Made by a program: the position numbers and the translations under genes
Shown: positions 32,626-40,063 of the stretch, piece by piece
Layout: every line of letters begins with the position of its first letter
How positions within the stretch are numbered: the stretch's first letter is position 1
Notes under the pieces: model-generated
Database searches by the model: none
What the model saw: the letters and a program-made list of their open reading frames with translations, nothing else
Told to the model about the DNA's origin: nothing
Source: Rhodocyclaceae bacterium UBA2271
Lineage (GTDB): Bacteria > Pseudomonadota > Gammaproteobacteria > Burkholderiales > Rhodocyclaceae
Direction: 5' to 3'
Length of the DNA: 64,000 nucleotides
Assembly (NCBI GenBank): GCA_002347405.1
Contig: DDXB01000053.1
Coordinates: forward strand, 62,001-126,000

Positions 32626-32804
32626 GGCGCGGCCTTCGCTGGCTCGCGCCTCATGACTTCGCTCATCACATGCCAGGCAACGCGATCAACCGCATTCGCA
32701 AGTAGTACCCAAACACTCCGCCAGTAACGTCCAGTCCGTGAAAACGCCACGCCGGTCAGTTGGTCGGCAATGTCACACAACAGCCAGAATAATTTTCGCC
32801 GCAT
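32613..32804 (-). CDS. Cassette-encoded small protein 5
   Basis: 63 residues from ATG at 32804 with AAGGA upstream. RRKLFWLLCDIADQLTGVAF and VWVLLANAVDRVAWHVMSEV suggest amphipathic or peripheral membrane helices. The tail PAKAAPQNA is encoded by attC4. Unknown family. Confidence 0.65.
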   Translation of the reverse strand: MRRKLFWLLCDIADQLTGVAFSRTGRYWRSVWVLLANAVDRVAWHVMSEVMRREPAKAAPQNA

Positions 32805-32835
32805 GTCTTTGTCCTTTCCTTCTCCGTGGGTCGCC

Positions 32836-32906
32836 GCAGAACCCGTCACTCGTGTGGGGCCTGCCGCGATAAGGCCGCGTCAGGCCCCACAGTTATGTCG
32901 TTATGC
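32836..32906 (+). other. attC5 (71 bp), last of the array
   Basis: R'' GCAGAAC at 32836, R' GTTATGC at 32900. Arms GTGTGGGGCCTG and CAGGCCCCACA pair; a second pair CGCG/CGCG closes the loop. The next gene to the right is coupled to phage ssb, so the array ends here. Confidence 0.85.
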
Positions 32907-32913
32907 GCCGCGT

Positions 32914-33219
32914 TCATCGCGGTAGCTCTGGCGGGCGCTTGTGCGGTGCCACACGCGGCTCTCCGGTGGCCGTATCGACCCAATCCCCAGCGCCGACTTT
33001 CCGCAACCAGTGATGCTTCACCCCGCGCGCCCAAGCGACGGCGTACACGAACGACAGCGCAAAGATTCCCCATTGCGCGGCCTGGTAGGTGGCGAACATC
33101 CAGAAGGGCTGGGCGATCAGGCCGATGATGCAGGCCCAGCGCCGCCACGACTCGCGCGGGTCGTTGGTCAGCCAGATGGATGCCATACCGCAGCAGGCGA
33201 TGATGAGTTGCTCGATCAT
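32914..33219 (-). CDS. Small membrane protein coupled to ssb
   Basis: 101 residues from ATG at 33219 (MIEQLIIACCGMASIWLTND). Two or three membrane helices (1-17, 31-48, 51-66) and a basic tail. Its ATG overlaps the ssb stop by 4 bp, so it belongs to the phage early operon. Its 3' end abuts attC5, and the KVGAGDW stretch is encoded by a core-repeat copy. Function unknown. Confidence 0.75.
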   Translation of the reverse strand: MIEQLIIACCGMASIWLTNDPRESWRRWACIIGLIAQPFWMFATYQAAQWGIFALSFVYAVAWARGVKHHWLRKVGAGDWVDTATGEPRVAPHKRPPELPR

Positions 33220-33650
33220 GGGCGCTGAAACGGAATGTCGTCTGAATCGGGCGCGCTGGCCGGTGCGCCGGCCGGCTTCTCGGCCGCGCCGATCGACGGC
33301 GGCCCGCCGCCGCCATCGCGCTTGCCGAGCATCTTCATCTCGTCGGCGACGATCTCGGTGGTGTAGCGGTCCTGGCCGTCCTTGTCTTGCCATTTGCGGG
33401 TCTTGAGCGCGCCTTCGATGTAGACCTGCGATCCCTTCTTCAGGTATTGGCCGACGATCTCCGCCAGGCGGCGGAAGAACACCACCCGGTGCCACTCGGT
33501 TGCTTCCATCTTCTCGTTGGTGGCCTTGTCGGTCCATTGCTCGCTAGTGGCCACGGTGATATTCGCCACCGCGTCGCCGTTGGGCATGTAGCGCATCTCC
33601 GGGTCTTTTCCTAGATGGCCGACGATGATGACTTTATTGACGGATGCCAT
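33216..33650 (-). CDS. ssb: Single-stranded DNA-binding protein
   Basis: 144 residues. OB-fold (MASVNKVIIVGHLGKDPEMR, GDAVANITVATSEQW, EWHRVVFFRRLAEIVGQYLK, GSQVYIEGALKTRKW) then a Gly/Pro-rich linker and the acidic tip SDDIPFQRP, here followed by two or three extra residues beyond the usual DDIPF end. Phage copy for replication. ssDNA binding is also relevant to folding of attC. Confidence 0.95.
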   Translation of the reverse strand: MASVNKVIIVGHLGKDPEMRYMPNGDAVANITVATSEQWTDKATNEKMEATEWHRVVFFRRLAEIVGQYLKKGSQVYIEGALKTRKWQDKDGQDRYTTEIVADEMKMLGKRDGGGGPPSIGAAEKPAGAPASAPDSDDIPFQRP

Positions 33651-34303
33651 GGCTCAGGGTCTCCAGAGAGGTTCGGTACGGTTGAGAAAATCGCCCAGCG
33701 CGAGGATCTGGTCGGGCTGCAGCTCGATGACGGTTTCTCTGGTGCCAATGACGAGCACGCATGTGCTGTCGATGCTGGCGTAGAGACTGTCGACGTTGCC
33801 GCCGGCACCTTGATCGACGCGGGCCCCAATTCCCGCAGCTTCGACTTCGGTGCCGGCGTTGCCGCGGTGGCAGCCACGACGACTGCGGCAGGCGCGGAAG
33901 GTGACGCCTGCGGGTCGCTGCCGGTGTTATTCGCCACCGCCGGCTGGGCTTGCCTGCTCTGGTCCGGCGCTGCCGGGTAAATCGGTTGGGGCCGCGCGTT
34001 TTGTCCGCCCTGCCGCACTGGCAGGATGGTGGCCTTGGGCGGCTTGTACTCGCCGGCGTGGGTGCGTGGCACCATGCCGCTGCCAATGCGGTATTCATTG
34101 ACCTGTCGGCCATGGCTTGTCACCTTGCAGCAGGTAACCACGCCGGCATTGACGGCGGCGACCAGTGTCGCCTGTACGCTGCCCGATTCGATGCCGCAGA
34201 TACTGGCCAGCTCGTCGGTGCGCATGGCTATCTGGCGCGCCCGCAGCGCCTGTACCAGCGCTGCGGCATTGCTGCCGGGCTTGGGGGTGTAGGTATTGGT
34301 CAT
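33611..34303 (-). CDS. Winged-helix phage protein with probable internal frameshift
   Basis: The open frame gives 230 residues. The N-terminus (SNAAALVQALRARQIAMRTD, ELASICGIESGSVQATL) is a wHTH domain; the middle is Pro/Ala-rich. After about 33,850 the frame looks random and overlaps ssb by 40 bp. Another minus-strand frame there reads VDSLYASIDSTCVLVIG, then VIELQPDQILALGDFL, and ends TGA at 33654, 4 bp before ssb. So the true gene probably ends at 33654 and a frameshift (mutation or error) lies near 33,830-33,930. Confidence 0.7.
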   Translation of the reverse strand: MTNTYTPKPGSNAAALVQALRARQIAMRTDELASICGIESGSVQATLVAAVNAGVVTCCKVTSHGRQVNEYRIGSGMVPRTHAGEYKPPKATILPVRQGGQNARPQPIYPAAPDQSRQAQPAVANNTGSDPQASPSAPAAVVVAATAATPAPKSKLRELGPASIKVPAATSTVSTPASTAHACSSLAPEKPSSSCSPTRSSRWAIFSTVPNLSGDPEPWHPSIKSSSSAI

Positions 34304-36123
34304 CAGGCTTCCACCGGAAATGGCCAGGCACCCAGGCTGGGTTTAACCGGCGCAGCCGGTTCGTTCGCCGACGTAGTCGGCGCTGGACCAGCCTTTGCCT
34401 TGGGCTTTTTCGCGGCAACTTTCTTCTTGGGGTTTTCCGGCGCAGCCGGCTGCGCACCTTCTTCGTGCGCTTGCGCAGCTTGGGTGGGGTCTGTCGCCGT
34501 TTCGGCTGGCAACAGGGCAGCGAGATCCTGCAGGGTGTGGGGTTGGTCGCGTTCGGGGTTGTAGTCCCAGGGGCTAACACGGACTTCGTCGACGGTCACT
34601 GCGTCGAGCAGAAAGGCCAGCGCGGTGCCTGGCGACCATTTGCGCATGGCCTCAGCGAGTGCGGTCATCTGCGCGCTGGCGTTGTCGTCATCGGTGGGAT
34701 CCTCCGGCAACGTAATGCCGCACAGGGCCAGTCGTGCTTCGTCGGGTTCGCCGTTGATTTCGAAGTCCTGGCGCATCTGCGCAATGGCCAGCAGGATGAT
34801 GGCCTGGTCGGGATTGATCTCGCCGGCGTCATAGGCATGGCGGGCGCGGTCGATGAGGGTATCCGCCAGCGCCCGGCGGCGCACTGTTTCGGCCTCGGCC
34901 GCCTCGCGTCTCTGTTCGCGCTCGGCTGCTTCCTGCTGGCGTTTGGCGTCCTTCTCGGTCTGCTCGTTGCTGACCAGCAGATCCGGCTGCCAGCCGGCCT
35001 TGCGCAAGGCAGAGGCCAGCGCGGTGGGGTCGCCCAGTTCGATCACGTTGCCGGCGCGGGTCTCGACCAGCGTGGTCACGGGCGCCGCGTCACCAAGAAT
35101 CTCGCGGTAGGTGCGGTCCTGAGCATCGCCGCGCACGATCTCATTGAGGCTGACGTGCGCGCTGGAATTGAGGTGATGCTCGCCGTAAGGCATGAATTCT
35201 TCCGCGTCCTCGCCGGTGATGACCTTGACGCCCTTCTGCTCGGCAGTCAGGATCAGCTGCTGGCGCCGGGTGAGTCGCTTGTCTTCGAAGCAGGCGGTGT
35301 CGGTGCACACATGTTCACTGTCGAGATCGGCGTAGAGCTCGGGCGCGTTGCCGCTGCGTTTGGGGCAGGCCTGGCAGCTGCCGGCGGTGGGCGCCAATTC
35401 GGCATCGTCAAGTGCGAAGGTGGCGCGCTCAAGATTGATGGTGAAGTGGTGGCGAATGTGATTGACGGCATTGCGGTAGGACAGCGGCAGGCCGTCGTAG
35501 CCGGCGCTGATTTCCTTGGCGGCCTTTTTCTGCAGCGTGGCGCCGGGGATGCGCGCCACCAGCAATGCGGTGCTGGCGTCGAGCTTACCCTCGAAGAAAA
35601 CCTCGCGGGCTTCGTGACAGAGCGCCGTGAGCTTGAGGCGGGCATAGACATAGCCCTTGCTCTTGCCGATCTTGGCGGCGATCTCCTCGGCCTTGTAGCC
35701 GTGGCGCTGCATCAGCTGCTGATAGCCTTCGGCTTCTTCGATGGGATGCACATCGCGCCGCTGCAGGTTTTCGATGACCTGGATTTCCAGCACCTGCTTG
35801 TCGTCGAGTTCGCGCCAGAAGCCGGGGATCTCGGTCAGGCCGGCCAGCTTGGCGGCGCGCCAGCGGCACTCGCCAACGACGATTTCATATTGTGGATGGC
35901 TGTCGTCGCCGTCCTTGCGCCGCTTGTTGTAGTCGAGGAAATGCTCCAGCGGCAGCGGCCGCACGGTGATCGGCTGGATCAGGCCGTGGGCCTTGATCGA
36001 TTCGGCCAGTTCGGCGAGGTAGGCCTCGTCGAAGTGCTTGCGGGGGTTGCTGGGCGAGGGAATGATGGCGGCGACGGGCAGCGTGGCCACGGCGGTCGCT
36101 TCGGGCGGTAGGGGTGCATTCAT
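34303..36123 (-). CDS. Large ParB/Srx-domain protein of phage
   Basis: 606 residues. ParB N-terminal domain: IIPSPSNPRKHFDEAYLAEL, IKAHGLIQPITVRP, VVGECRWRAAKLAG (the GERRxRA box, CTP/nuclease site), IQVIENLQRRDVHPIEEAEG; then the HTH with AKIGKSKGYVYARLKL. A Cys-rich middle (CQACPKRSGN, CTDTACFEDKR) and a Lys/Ala-rich tail follow. Such long ParB-like proteins on phages act in replication or regulation rather than simple partition. TGATG overlap with the next gene. Confidence 0.88.
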   Translation of the reverse strand: MNAPLPPEATAVATLPVAAIIPSPSNPRKHFDEAYLAELAESIKAHGLIQPITVRPLPLEHFLDYNKRRKDGDDSHPQYEIVVGECRWRAAKLAGLTEIPGFWRELDDKQVLEIQVIENLQRRDVHPIEEAEGYQQLMQRHGYKAEEIAAKIGKSKGYVYARLKLTALCHEAREVFFEGKLDASTALLVARIPGATLQKKAAKEISAGYDGLPLSYRNAVNHIRHHFTINLERATFALDDAELAPTAGSCQACPKRSGNAPELYADLDSEHVCTDTACFEDKRLTRRQQLILTAEQKGVKVITGEDAEEFMPYGEHHLNSSAHVSLNEIVRGDAQDRTYREILGDAAPVTTLVETRAGNVIELGDPTALASALRKAGWQPDLLVSNEQTEKDAKRQQEAAEREQRREAAEAETVRRRALADTLIDRARHAYDAGEINPDQAIILLAIAQMRQDFEINGEPDEARLALCGITLPEDPTDDDNASAQMTALAEAMRKWSPGTALAFLLDAVTVDEVRVSPWDYNPERDQPHTLQDLAALLPAETATDPTQAAQAHEEGAQPAAPENPKKKVAAKKPKAKAGPAPTTSANEPAAPVKPSLGAWPFPVEA

Positions 36124-36156
36124 GGTCAGTGTCTCCGTGTGTGGGCGAAAAAAAAG

Positions 36157-36357
36157 TCAGGGCAGGCGGTACTTGTCGCGGCAGCGGGCGCAGTTGCCAT
36201 CGACGAGGCGGCCAAACCACTCGCCGCACAGGTCGCAGTCGCCCGGCGTGCCGACGGGGATGGCGGCGGCCCTGGCGCGCGCCGTGGCCACGCAGCTGGC
36301 CGTATCGTGTGCGGCACGATCATTAGCCTGGTCGATGAGGTCGCCCCGCTCGCTCAT
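36157..36357 (-). CDS. TraR/DksA-type zinc finger protein
   Basis: 66 residues. C-terminal four-Cys zinc finger CDLCGEWFGRLVDGNCARCR with the conserved basic end; N-terminus is a short helix (DLIDQANDRAA). Phage TraR-like proteins bind RNA polymerase through the secondary channel and mimic DksA/ppGpp. Part of the pL operon. Confidence 0.88.
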   Translation of the reverse strand: MSERGDLIDQANDRAAHDTASCVATARARAAAIPVGTPGDCDLCGEWFGRLVDGNCARCRDKYRLP

Positions 36358-36449
36358 GCGAATCTCCCGGCGGTGCGCCAGGCGCGGCGCAAATCGAAAT
36401 GCAGAACGGGATCGCGCCAGAAACGCAGGGCGATGATCAGGCGGCGCAT
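36354..36449 (-). CDS. 31-residue basic phage peptide
   Basis: Arg-rich peptide (MRRLIIALRFWRDPVLHFDL...). Its stop overlaps the DksA-like start (ATGA) and its start lies inside the previous gene, a tight coupling that supports translation. Function unknown. Confidence 0.5.
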   Translation of the reverse strand: MRRLIIALRFWRDPVLHFDLRRAWRTAGRFA

Positions 36450-36586
36450 GGCAGAGACTCCGAGCAGACCAGACGCGCCAGCCCGATCACGATGGCCGTG
36501 CAGGGATCGGGCGCGATGACGATAAGCGACTGGCCGCGATGGTGGACGCGGTATAGGCGGCCGGGGATGATGGGTGCGGCGATCAT
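36437..36586 (-). CDS. 49-residue phage protein
   Basis: Beta-rich peptide MIAAPIIPGRLYRVHHRGQS with LIVIAPDPCTAIVIGLARLV after it; similar small proteins with a VIAP-PCTAI stretch are common in phage early operons. ATGA overlap with the upstream gene. Confidence 0.6.
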   Translation of the reverse strand: MIAAPIIPGRLYRVHHRGQSLIVIAPDPCTAIVIGLARLVCSESLPCAA

Positions 36587-36774
36587 GTCGTGGCCTCGGT
36601 AAAGTCGCGGCGCGTGTGGTTGGCGACGATCTGGTCGGCAATGGCGCGGGTGCGCGCTGACAGTTCGGCATAAATCAGTTCGAGCGCCATGCCGGCGCGC
36701 AGCGCATCGGCAATTTCCTGATCAACAATGGCGCCGAACGCGGTGGTGTAGTAAGTATCGCGACGGAAGGTCAT
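36583..36774 (-). CDS. 63-residue phage protein
   Basis: MTFRRDTYYTTAFGAIVDQE then IADALRAGMALELIYAELSA: helical, no named family. ATGA overlaps on both sides place it in the coupled pL operon. Confidence 0.65.
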   Translation of the reverse strand: MTFRRDTYYTTAFGAIVDQEIADALRAGMALELIYAELSARTRAIADQIVANHTRRDFTEATT

Positions 36775-36980
36775 CGTGCGACCTCCTGGCTGTTGGCGCA
36801 GCGCGATACCTTGCGGTACAGCGCCTCGGCACTGCCGCATTCGCCCAGGCAGACGTTGCGGCTGGGCGTTTTGCGGTAGACGATGAATTTGTCGCCCTTG
36901 TCGACCACGAACATGCCGTGGTCTTTGGCGATCTGGCAGGCTTGCTTGAATTGCTGCTGTCCGGTGTGTAGGCGGGTCAT
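36771..36980 (-). CDS. 69-residue phage protein
   Basis: Contains FKQACQIAKDHGMFVVDKGD then KFIVYRKTPSRNVCLGECGS, a small alpha/beta fold resembling short phage proteins of unknown role. Coupled by 4-bp overlaps to both neighbours. Confidence 0.7.
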   Translation of the reverse strand: MTRLHTGQQQFKQACQIAKDHGMFVVDKGDKFIVYRKTPSRNVCLGECGSAEALYRKVSRCANSQEVAR

Positions 36981-37363
36981 GACAACACCGCCTCGATCTT
37001 GCGCTTGGTGTCGGCGACGCCGGCTTCATAGCCAAGGTGATAGCCGGGCAGAATGTCTGCGTCAGGCTGCAGCTTGAGCAGCTTGCGCTCGAGATCGCGC
37101 ATGTCCTTCTTGAGTTCGACGGCGACCAGCGCGTTGTATTCCTCGATCGGCAGGGCCAGCATTTCGTCTGCCTTGGCCATTGCCGCATCGCGACCGGTAA
37201 CGATGCCGCCCTGGTAGAAGTCATCGCGATACACCTGCCAGCAATACTGGTTGCTGCCTTCGTATTGCGTGGCACGGCAGCGCGTGCCTTCGCGGATGTA
37301 CTTTCGCCATTCGTCGGTTTTGGCGGTGGTGTCTTGTTGCCAGGTTGCGTGGGTGGCTTGCAC
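36977..37363 (-). CDS. First gene of the leftward early operon, hypothetical
   Basis: 128 residues. N-terminal RKYIREGTRCRATQYEGSNQ and a helical C-terminus (NALVAVELKKDMRDLERKLL). Not recognised. It starts 40 bp downstream of the pL -10 box, so it is the first gene transcribed from pL. Confidence 0.7.
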   Translation of the reverse strand: MQATHATWQQDTTAKTDEWRKYIREGTRCRATQYEGSNQYCWQVYRDDFYQGGIVTGRDAAMAKADEMLALPIEEYNALVAVELKKDMRDLERKLLKLQPDADILPGYHLGYEAGVADTKRKIEAVLS

Positions 37364-37402
37364 TTTCTGCTCCTTTCATCCCGTGAGTTATTGGGTTGAA
37401 AG

Positions 37403-37447
37403 AGAATACCTGCATGGTTACTGCGTGTCAATACCCGTGCAGGTATT
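37403..37447 (-). promoter_or_regulatory. Phage leftward promoter pL with operator
   Basis: Minus strand: -35 TTGACA (37431-37426), 17-bp spacer, -10 TATTCT (37408-37403). The block ATACCTGCATGGTTA...TGTCAATACCC recurs, in opposite direction, at pR (28 of 31 bases identical). A 10-bp inverted repeat AATACCTGCA / TGCAGGTATT (37405-37414, 37438-37447) brackets the -35. Likely bound by the repressor encoded at 40060-40410. Confidence 0.82.
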
Positions 37448-37452
37448 TTTCA

Positions 37453-37482
37453 GGAAAGAAAAAGCCCGCTCAGTGGCGGGCT
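37453..37482 (-). terminator. Terminator of the lysogeny-gene transcript
   Basis: Minus-strand stem AGCCCGC / GCGGGCT followed by TTTTTCTTTCC, located after the gene at 37511. It would stop the leftward lysogenic transcript before pL. Confidence 0.8.
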
Positions 37483-37485
37483 GCA

Positions 37486-37512
37486 GAAAGTCGGCGCTGG
37501 CGGGGCGGCGTC
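37486..37512 (+). repeat. Core copy of the dispersed element
   Basis: GAAAGTCGGCGCTGGCGGGG then CGGCGTC, directly after the terminator. It shows that the repeat also occurs in phage intergenic DNA. Confidence 0.75.
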
Positions 37513-37771
37513 AGGTATCGAGTTCTGGTGCGATCCAGTGCTGTTCGTGGTCGGAATGATTGCTATGTGTGATGGCCAGAACGACCTTTTGATTGGTGAC
37601 GACGTCTTTGTATCCCCAGTAGATCAGCAGCGGTTCATGTGGCAGCTTGGCCTTGAGCGCCTTGTGCACGGCTTTCCAGTTGCTCCGGATGGCCGTGACG
37701 CGATTTTCAATGCGCGGCCAGATTTCGCCGTAGAAGCGATGGTGGACCACCTCGATAAAGCCCGGCATCAT
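37511..37771 (-). CDS. Hypothetical phage protein, 86 residues
   Basis: HHRFYGEIWPRIENRVTAIR, then HEPLLIYWGYKDVVTNQKVV and LAITHSNHSDHEQHW. No family recognised. Its ATG overlaps the stop of the BRCT gene, so the two are co-translated. Confidence 0.68.
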   Translation of the reverse strand: MMPGFIEVVHHRFYGEIWPRIENRVTAIRSNWKAVHKALKAKLPHEPLLIYWGYKDVVTNQKVVLAITHSNHSDHEQHWIAPELDT

Positions 37772-38394
37772 TTCAGGTGGGCCTCCCAGTGCTGTTCGGA
37801 AACGATGATGAGCGGCGTGCCGCGCTCGCGGTATTCGACGGCCTTGGAAATCTTGTGCCCGAAACTTGAGTGTTTCCAGAATTCAGAGCCAAGATCTCCG
37901 ATGACCAGGTAGTGCAGCTTCCTGGTGATGCTATCGACGGCGAGGCCGCCGCGTGAGTTGACGGCTGCCTGGCATTCGGTGCGCGTGCCATAGTCGAAGT
38001 TTCCGGTGAAGCAAAAGCTGTGGCCTTCGATGGTGATTGGCGGCGGCGGTTCGTCGATTGGCAGGGCGCTACGCACCGTGCCTTCGGGTGTTTCTGGCGA
38101 GGCGAAGCGGAGTAGTAGGCCAAGCAGATCGCCTTCTTCGTCACTGTCAAGCAGGCCATCAGCCAGCATGAGGCGCAGCCGTTCATAGAGCACGTTGGCC
38201 GGGTACGCATTGAGGCAATGGGAGTGAGCAACCAGCCAATTCATGATGCCTTCTGCTTCGACATGATTGATTGAACCATCTAGGATTGCGCCCTTGCACA
38301 GTCCGGTCAGTTCATCAATTTCACGGTCAATCAACCTGTCGCTGTGAATGTTGCGCAAGTCGGAATCGTTTAACGGTCTTGTCATTGCGACCAC
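37768..38394 (-). CDS. BRCT-domain phage protein
   Basis: 208 residues (or 205 from the second ATG at 38385). The C-terminal third is a BRCT domain of the DNA-ligase/RFC type: GHSFCFTGNFDYGTRTECQA, then SRGGLAVDSITRKLHYLVIG. The N-terminal helical part (IDELTGLCKGAILDGSINHV) is not known to me. Phage BRCT proteins may bind DNA ends or interfere with host repair; role unknown. It lies after a terminator, so it may have its own promoter. Confidence 0.82.
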   Translation of the reverse strand: MVAMTRPLNDSDLRNIHSDRLIDREIDELTGLCKGAILDGSINHVEAEGIMNWLVAHSHCLNAYPANVLYERLRLMLADGLLDSDEEGDLLGLLLRFASPETPEGTVRSALPIDEPPPPITIEGHSFCFTGNFDYGTRTECQAAVNSRGGLAVDSITRKLHYLVIGDLGSEFWKHSSFGHKISKAVEYRERGTPLIIVSEQHWEAHLK

Positions 38395-38418
38395 TTTCGG
38401 TGTGAGTGCGCCATGGTA

Positions 38419-38449
38419 ATAAAAAACCCGCCTCAGTGGGCGGGTTTTT
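38419..38449. terminator. Bidirectional terminator after the DUF3037-like gene
   Basis: Stem AAAACCCGCC / GGGCGGGTTTT with a short loop and T or A runs on each side, between the stop at 38469 and the BRCT start. Confidence 0.85.
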
Positions 38450-38468
38450 GGCAGGTGGGTCGGCGGGA

Positions 38469-39335
38469 CTATGGAACGAGGAGACCCGGCGAAAGCAGGC
38501 CGCCGTCGATGTGCAGACCGCTGGCCAGAAAATCAGACAGGCGCTGCACATCAGCGGGCGATTCGAGCGAATACAGTTCGTCGGCGTTACGCTCGAAAAG
38601 CCTGACTGCCGATTTGACGTTGGCGTAGTTGCTGACGGCCACGACCCCAATACACTTTCCTTGGCCAACGACATCGCGCGCCATGTCGAGCGTGATGCTT
38701 TTGAAAGCGGCGTTGTTGCGCAAGCTCGGTGTAATGTGGTCAGCGCCTCGAAGATCAAGTGTCTCTATCACATGCAGATGGCCGTTTTTATAGGCAAAGT
38801 CGGCATAGACATCGGACTCAACGGAGACCGGGTACTGTTCGACGATGCGGCTGCGCGAAAGATCGTCCATGTTGCGGCCCATGACCTTTGCTTGCCTGAA
38901 CCAGTCTTTCAACTGGCGGGTCAGTTTGGTGTTGCGTACCGGTCGGCGCTCAGCCTTCACACTGAGGGCAGGCCGCCGCACCAGGGCTGCCATCAGCCGG
39001 TCGATGACGGAGGTGAAGTCCCCCTCTGCGGCGAACAGTTCGCCACCAGGAATCAGTCGCATCGGGGCCAACATGAATTCCAGCAAGGTGAAGCGTGCCG
39101 CCTGATCCGGTAGGGCGGCAAGTTGCGTGGCGAGCGACGACGCCAGCGAGTCGTCCATCAACTGACGGAAGATGGGTAGACGCGGATAGTTCGGGTCGAG
39201 CGCTGAAAGGCGATTGATTGAAGCATCGACGTGAAACTCCGGCATTCCATCGCGCCATACCGCGATGCCGAGGTTGATGTGCTCGTTCCTCGGCAGCGGT
39301 GTTTCGGCGATCAGCAGGTGGTATTCGAGTTTCAT
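38469..39335 (-). CDS. DUF3037-like protein paired with HipA-like kinase
   Basis: 288 residues. The start (LEYHLLIAETPLPRNEHINL, GIAVW) matches the DUF3037 beginning, in which a short strand precedes an E(F/H)xNxG motif. The rest is alpha/beta with no named motif. DUF3037 genes often follow a HipA-like kinase, as here (ATGA overlap). The pair sits in the lysogeny operon. Assignment to DUF3037 is by eye and needs a profile search. Confidence 0.6.
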   Translation of the reverse strand: MKLEYHLLIAETPLPRNEHINLGIAVWRDGMPEFHVDASINRLSALDPNYPRLPIFRQLMDDSLASSLATQLAALPDQAARFTLLEFMLAPMRLIPGGELFAAEGDFTSVIDRLMAALVRRPALSVKAERRPVRNTKLTRQLKDWFRQAKVMGRNMDDLSRSRIVEQYPVSVESDVYADFAYKNGHLHVIETLDLRGADHITPSLRNNAAFKSITLDMARDVVGQGKCIGVVAVSNYANVKSAVRLFERNADELYSLESPADVQRLSDFLASGLHIDGGLLSPGLLVP

Positions 39336-40063
39336 TTAAACAGTTCCTGCAATTCAGCTACGCGGTCCAGCCGCGCCTGACTTTCCCACCATTCCGGGAG
39401 CTTGTTGACTGCGTCGTCACGTGCGGCATCCGGTATTTCGGCAATCATCGCGGCAACTTGTTCCCCGCTGATTGCCCCCAGGCTGGCGGTAACCGTCATC
39501 ATCATTGTAGCCTCGAATGATTGTAGTGCCAGCAGCAGATGCGCCGTTGCCCCGGTATTGCCGGACTGGATCGTTTCACGCGGGGTTCTGCCTGGGAATC
39601 CGCCGCGCCAGAGCGCGCGCGAGAAGTCGATATTGATGACCGTCCAGCGATTGTCGAATGGCGAGCGGCGAAACAGCAGGTTGTCGGCGTGCCGGTCGGG
39701 GTTGGCCAGAAAGGCGTCGAGCAGGCAAAAACGGGCGATATGGATTTTACAGGCAAGGAATGCCTGCTGGCGCTCATCAACGTCGAGGCGGGTGAATTGC
39801 TGCACACCCGCTTCCCACCGCGATCCGTAGCCGAGTCGTCCGTCCTCGAATTTCAGCCAGGCACTGGCCGGCACGGCGATGCCGAGTCGCGCGCTCAGGC
39901 TATAGGCAATGCTTTCGGCGGCTGGCAGGTTGGGCGCATCCGGCGTCGGCAGCTTCGCCACATAGTCCATGCCATCCTTACCGGCGACAAAGCAGGCGCC
40001 ATCCGCCGAGTTGTAAGGCGATGCGGCGTGGATGTAATCGACATCGACATGTATCAGGCTCAT
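39332..40063 (-). CDS. HipA-like (HipA_2) kinase
   Basis: 243 residues. A compact kinase: Lys37 (DYVAKLP), Glu50 (AAESIAYSLSARLG), catalytic loop ANPDRHADNLLF with Asp123 and Asn128, and metal-binding INIDFSRA with Asp146. Short compared with HipA (about 440), matching the HipA_2 type. HipA kinases phosphorylate tRNA synthetases or other targets and cause growth arrest. Between phage repressor and DUF3037, it is likely expressed in the lysogen and may protect it from other phages (inference). Confidence 0.8.
   Translation of the reverse strand: MSLIHVDVDYIHAASPYNSADGACFVAGKDGMDYVAKLPTPDAPNLPAAESIAYSLSARLGIAVPASAWLKFEDGRLGYGSRWEAGVQQFTRLDVDERQQAFLACKIHIARFCLLDAFLANPDRHADNLLFRRSPFDNRWTVINIDFSRALWRGGFPGRTPRETIQSGNTGATAHLLLALQSFEATMMMTVTASLGAISGEQVAAMIAEIPDAARDDAVNKLPEWWESQARLDRVAELQELFK

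Noticed and set aside
30383..32906. Reading the array as a Treponema-type integron with inverted intI
   Set aside because: The 5' end of intI faces the cassettes as in ordinary integrons; it is the cassette genes, not intI, that are inverted.
34165..36111. Plus-strand frame of 648 codons
   Set aside because: Antisense shadow of the ParB-like gene, which has clear domains and start/stop overlaps.
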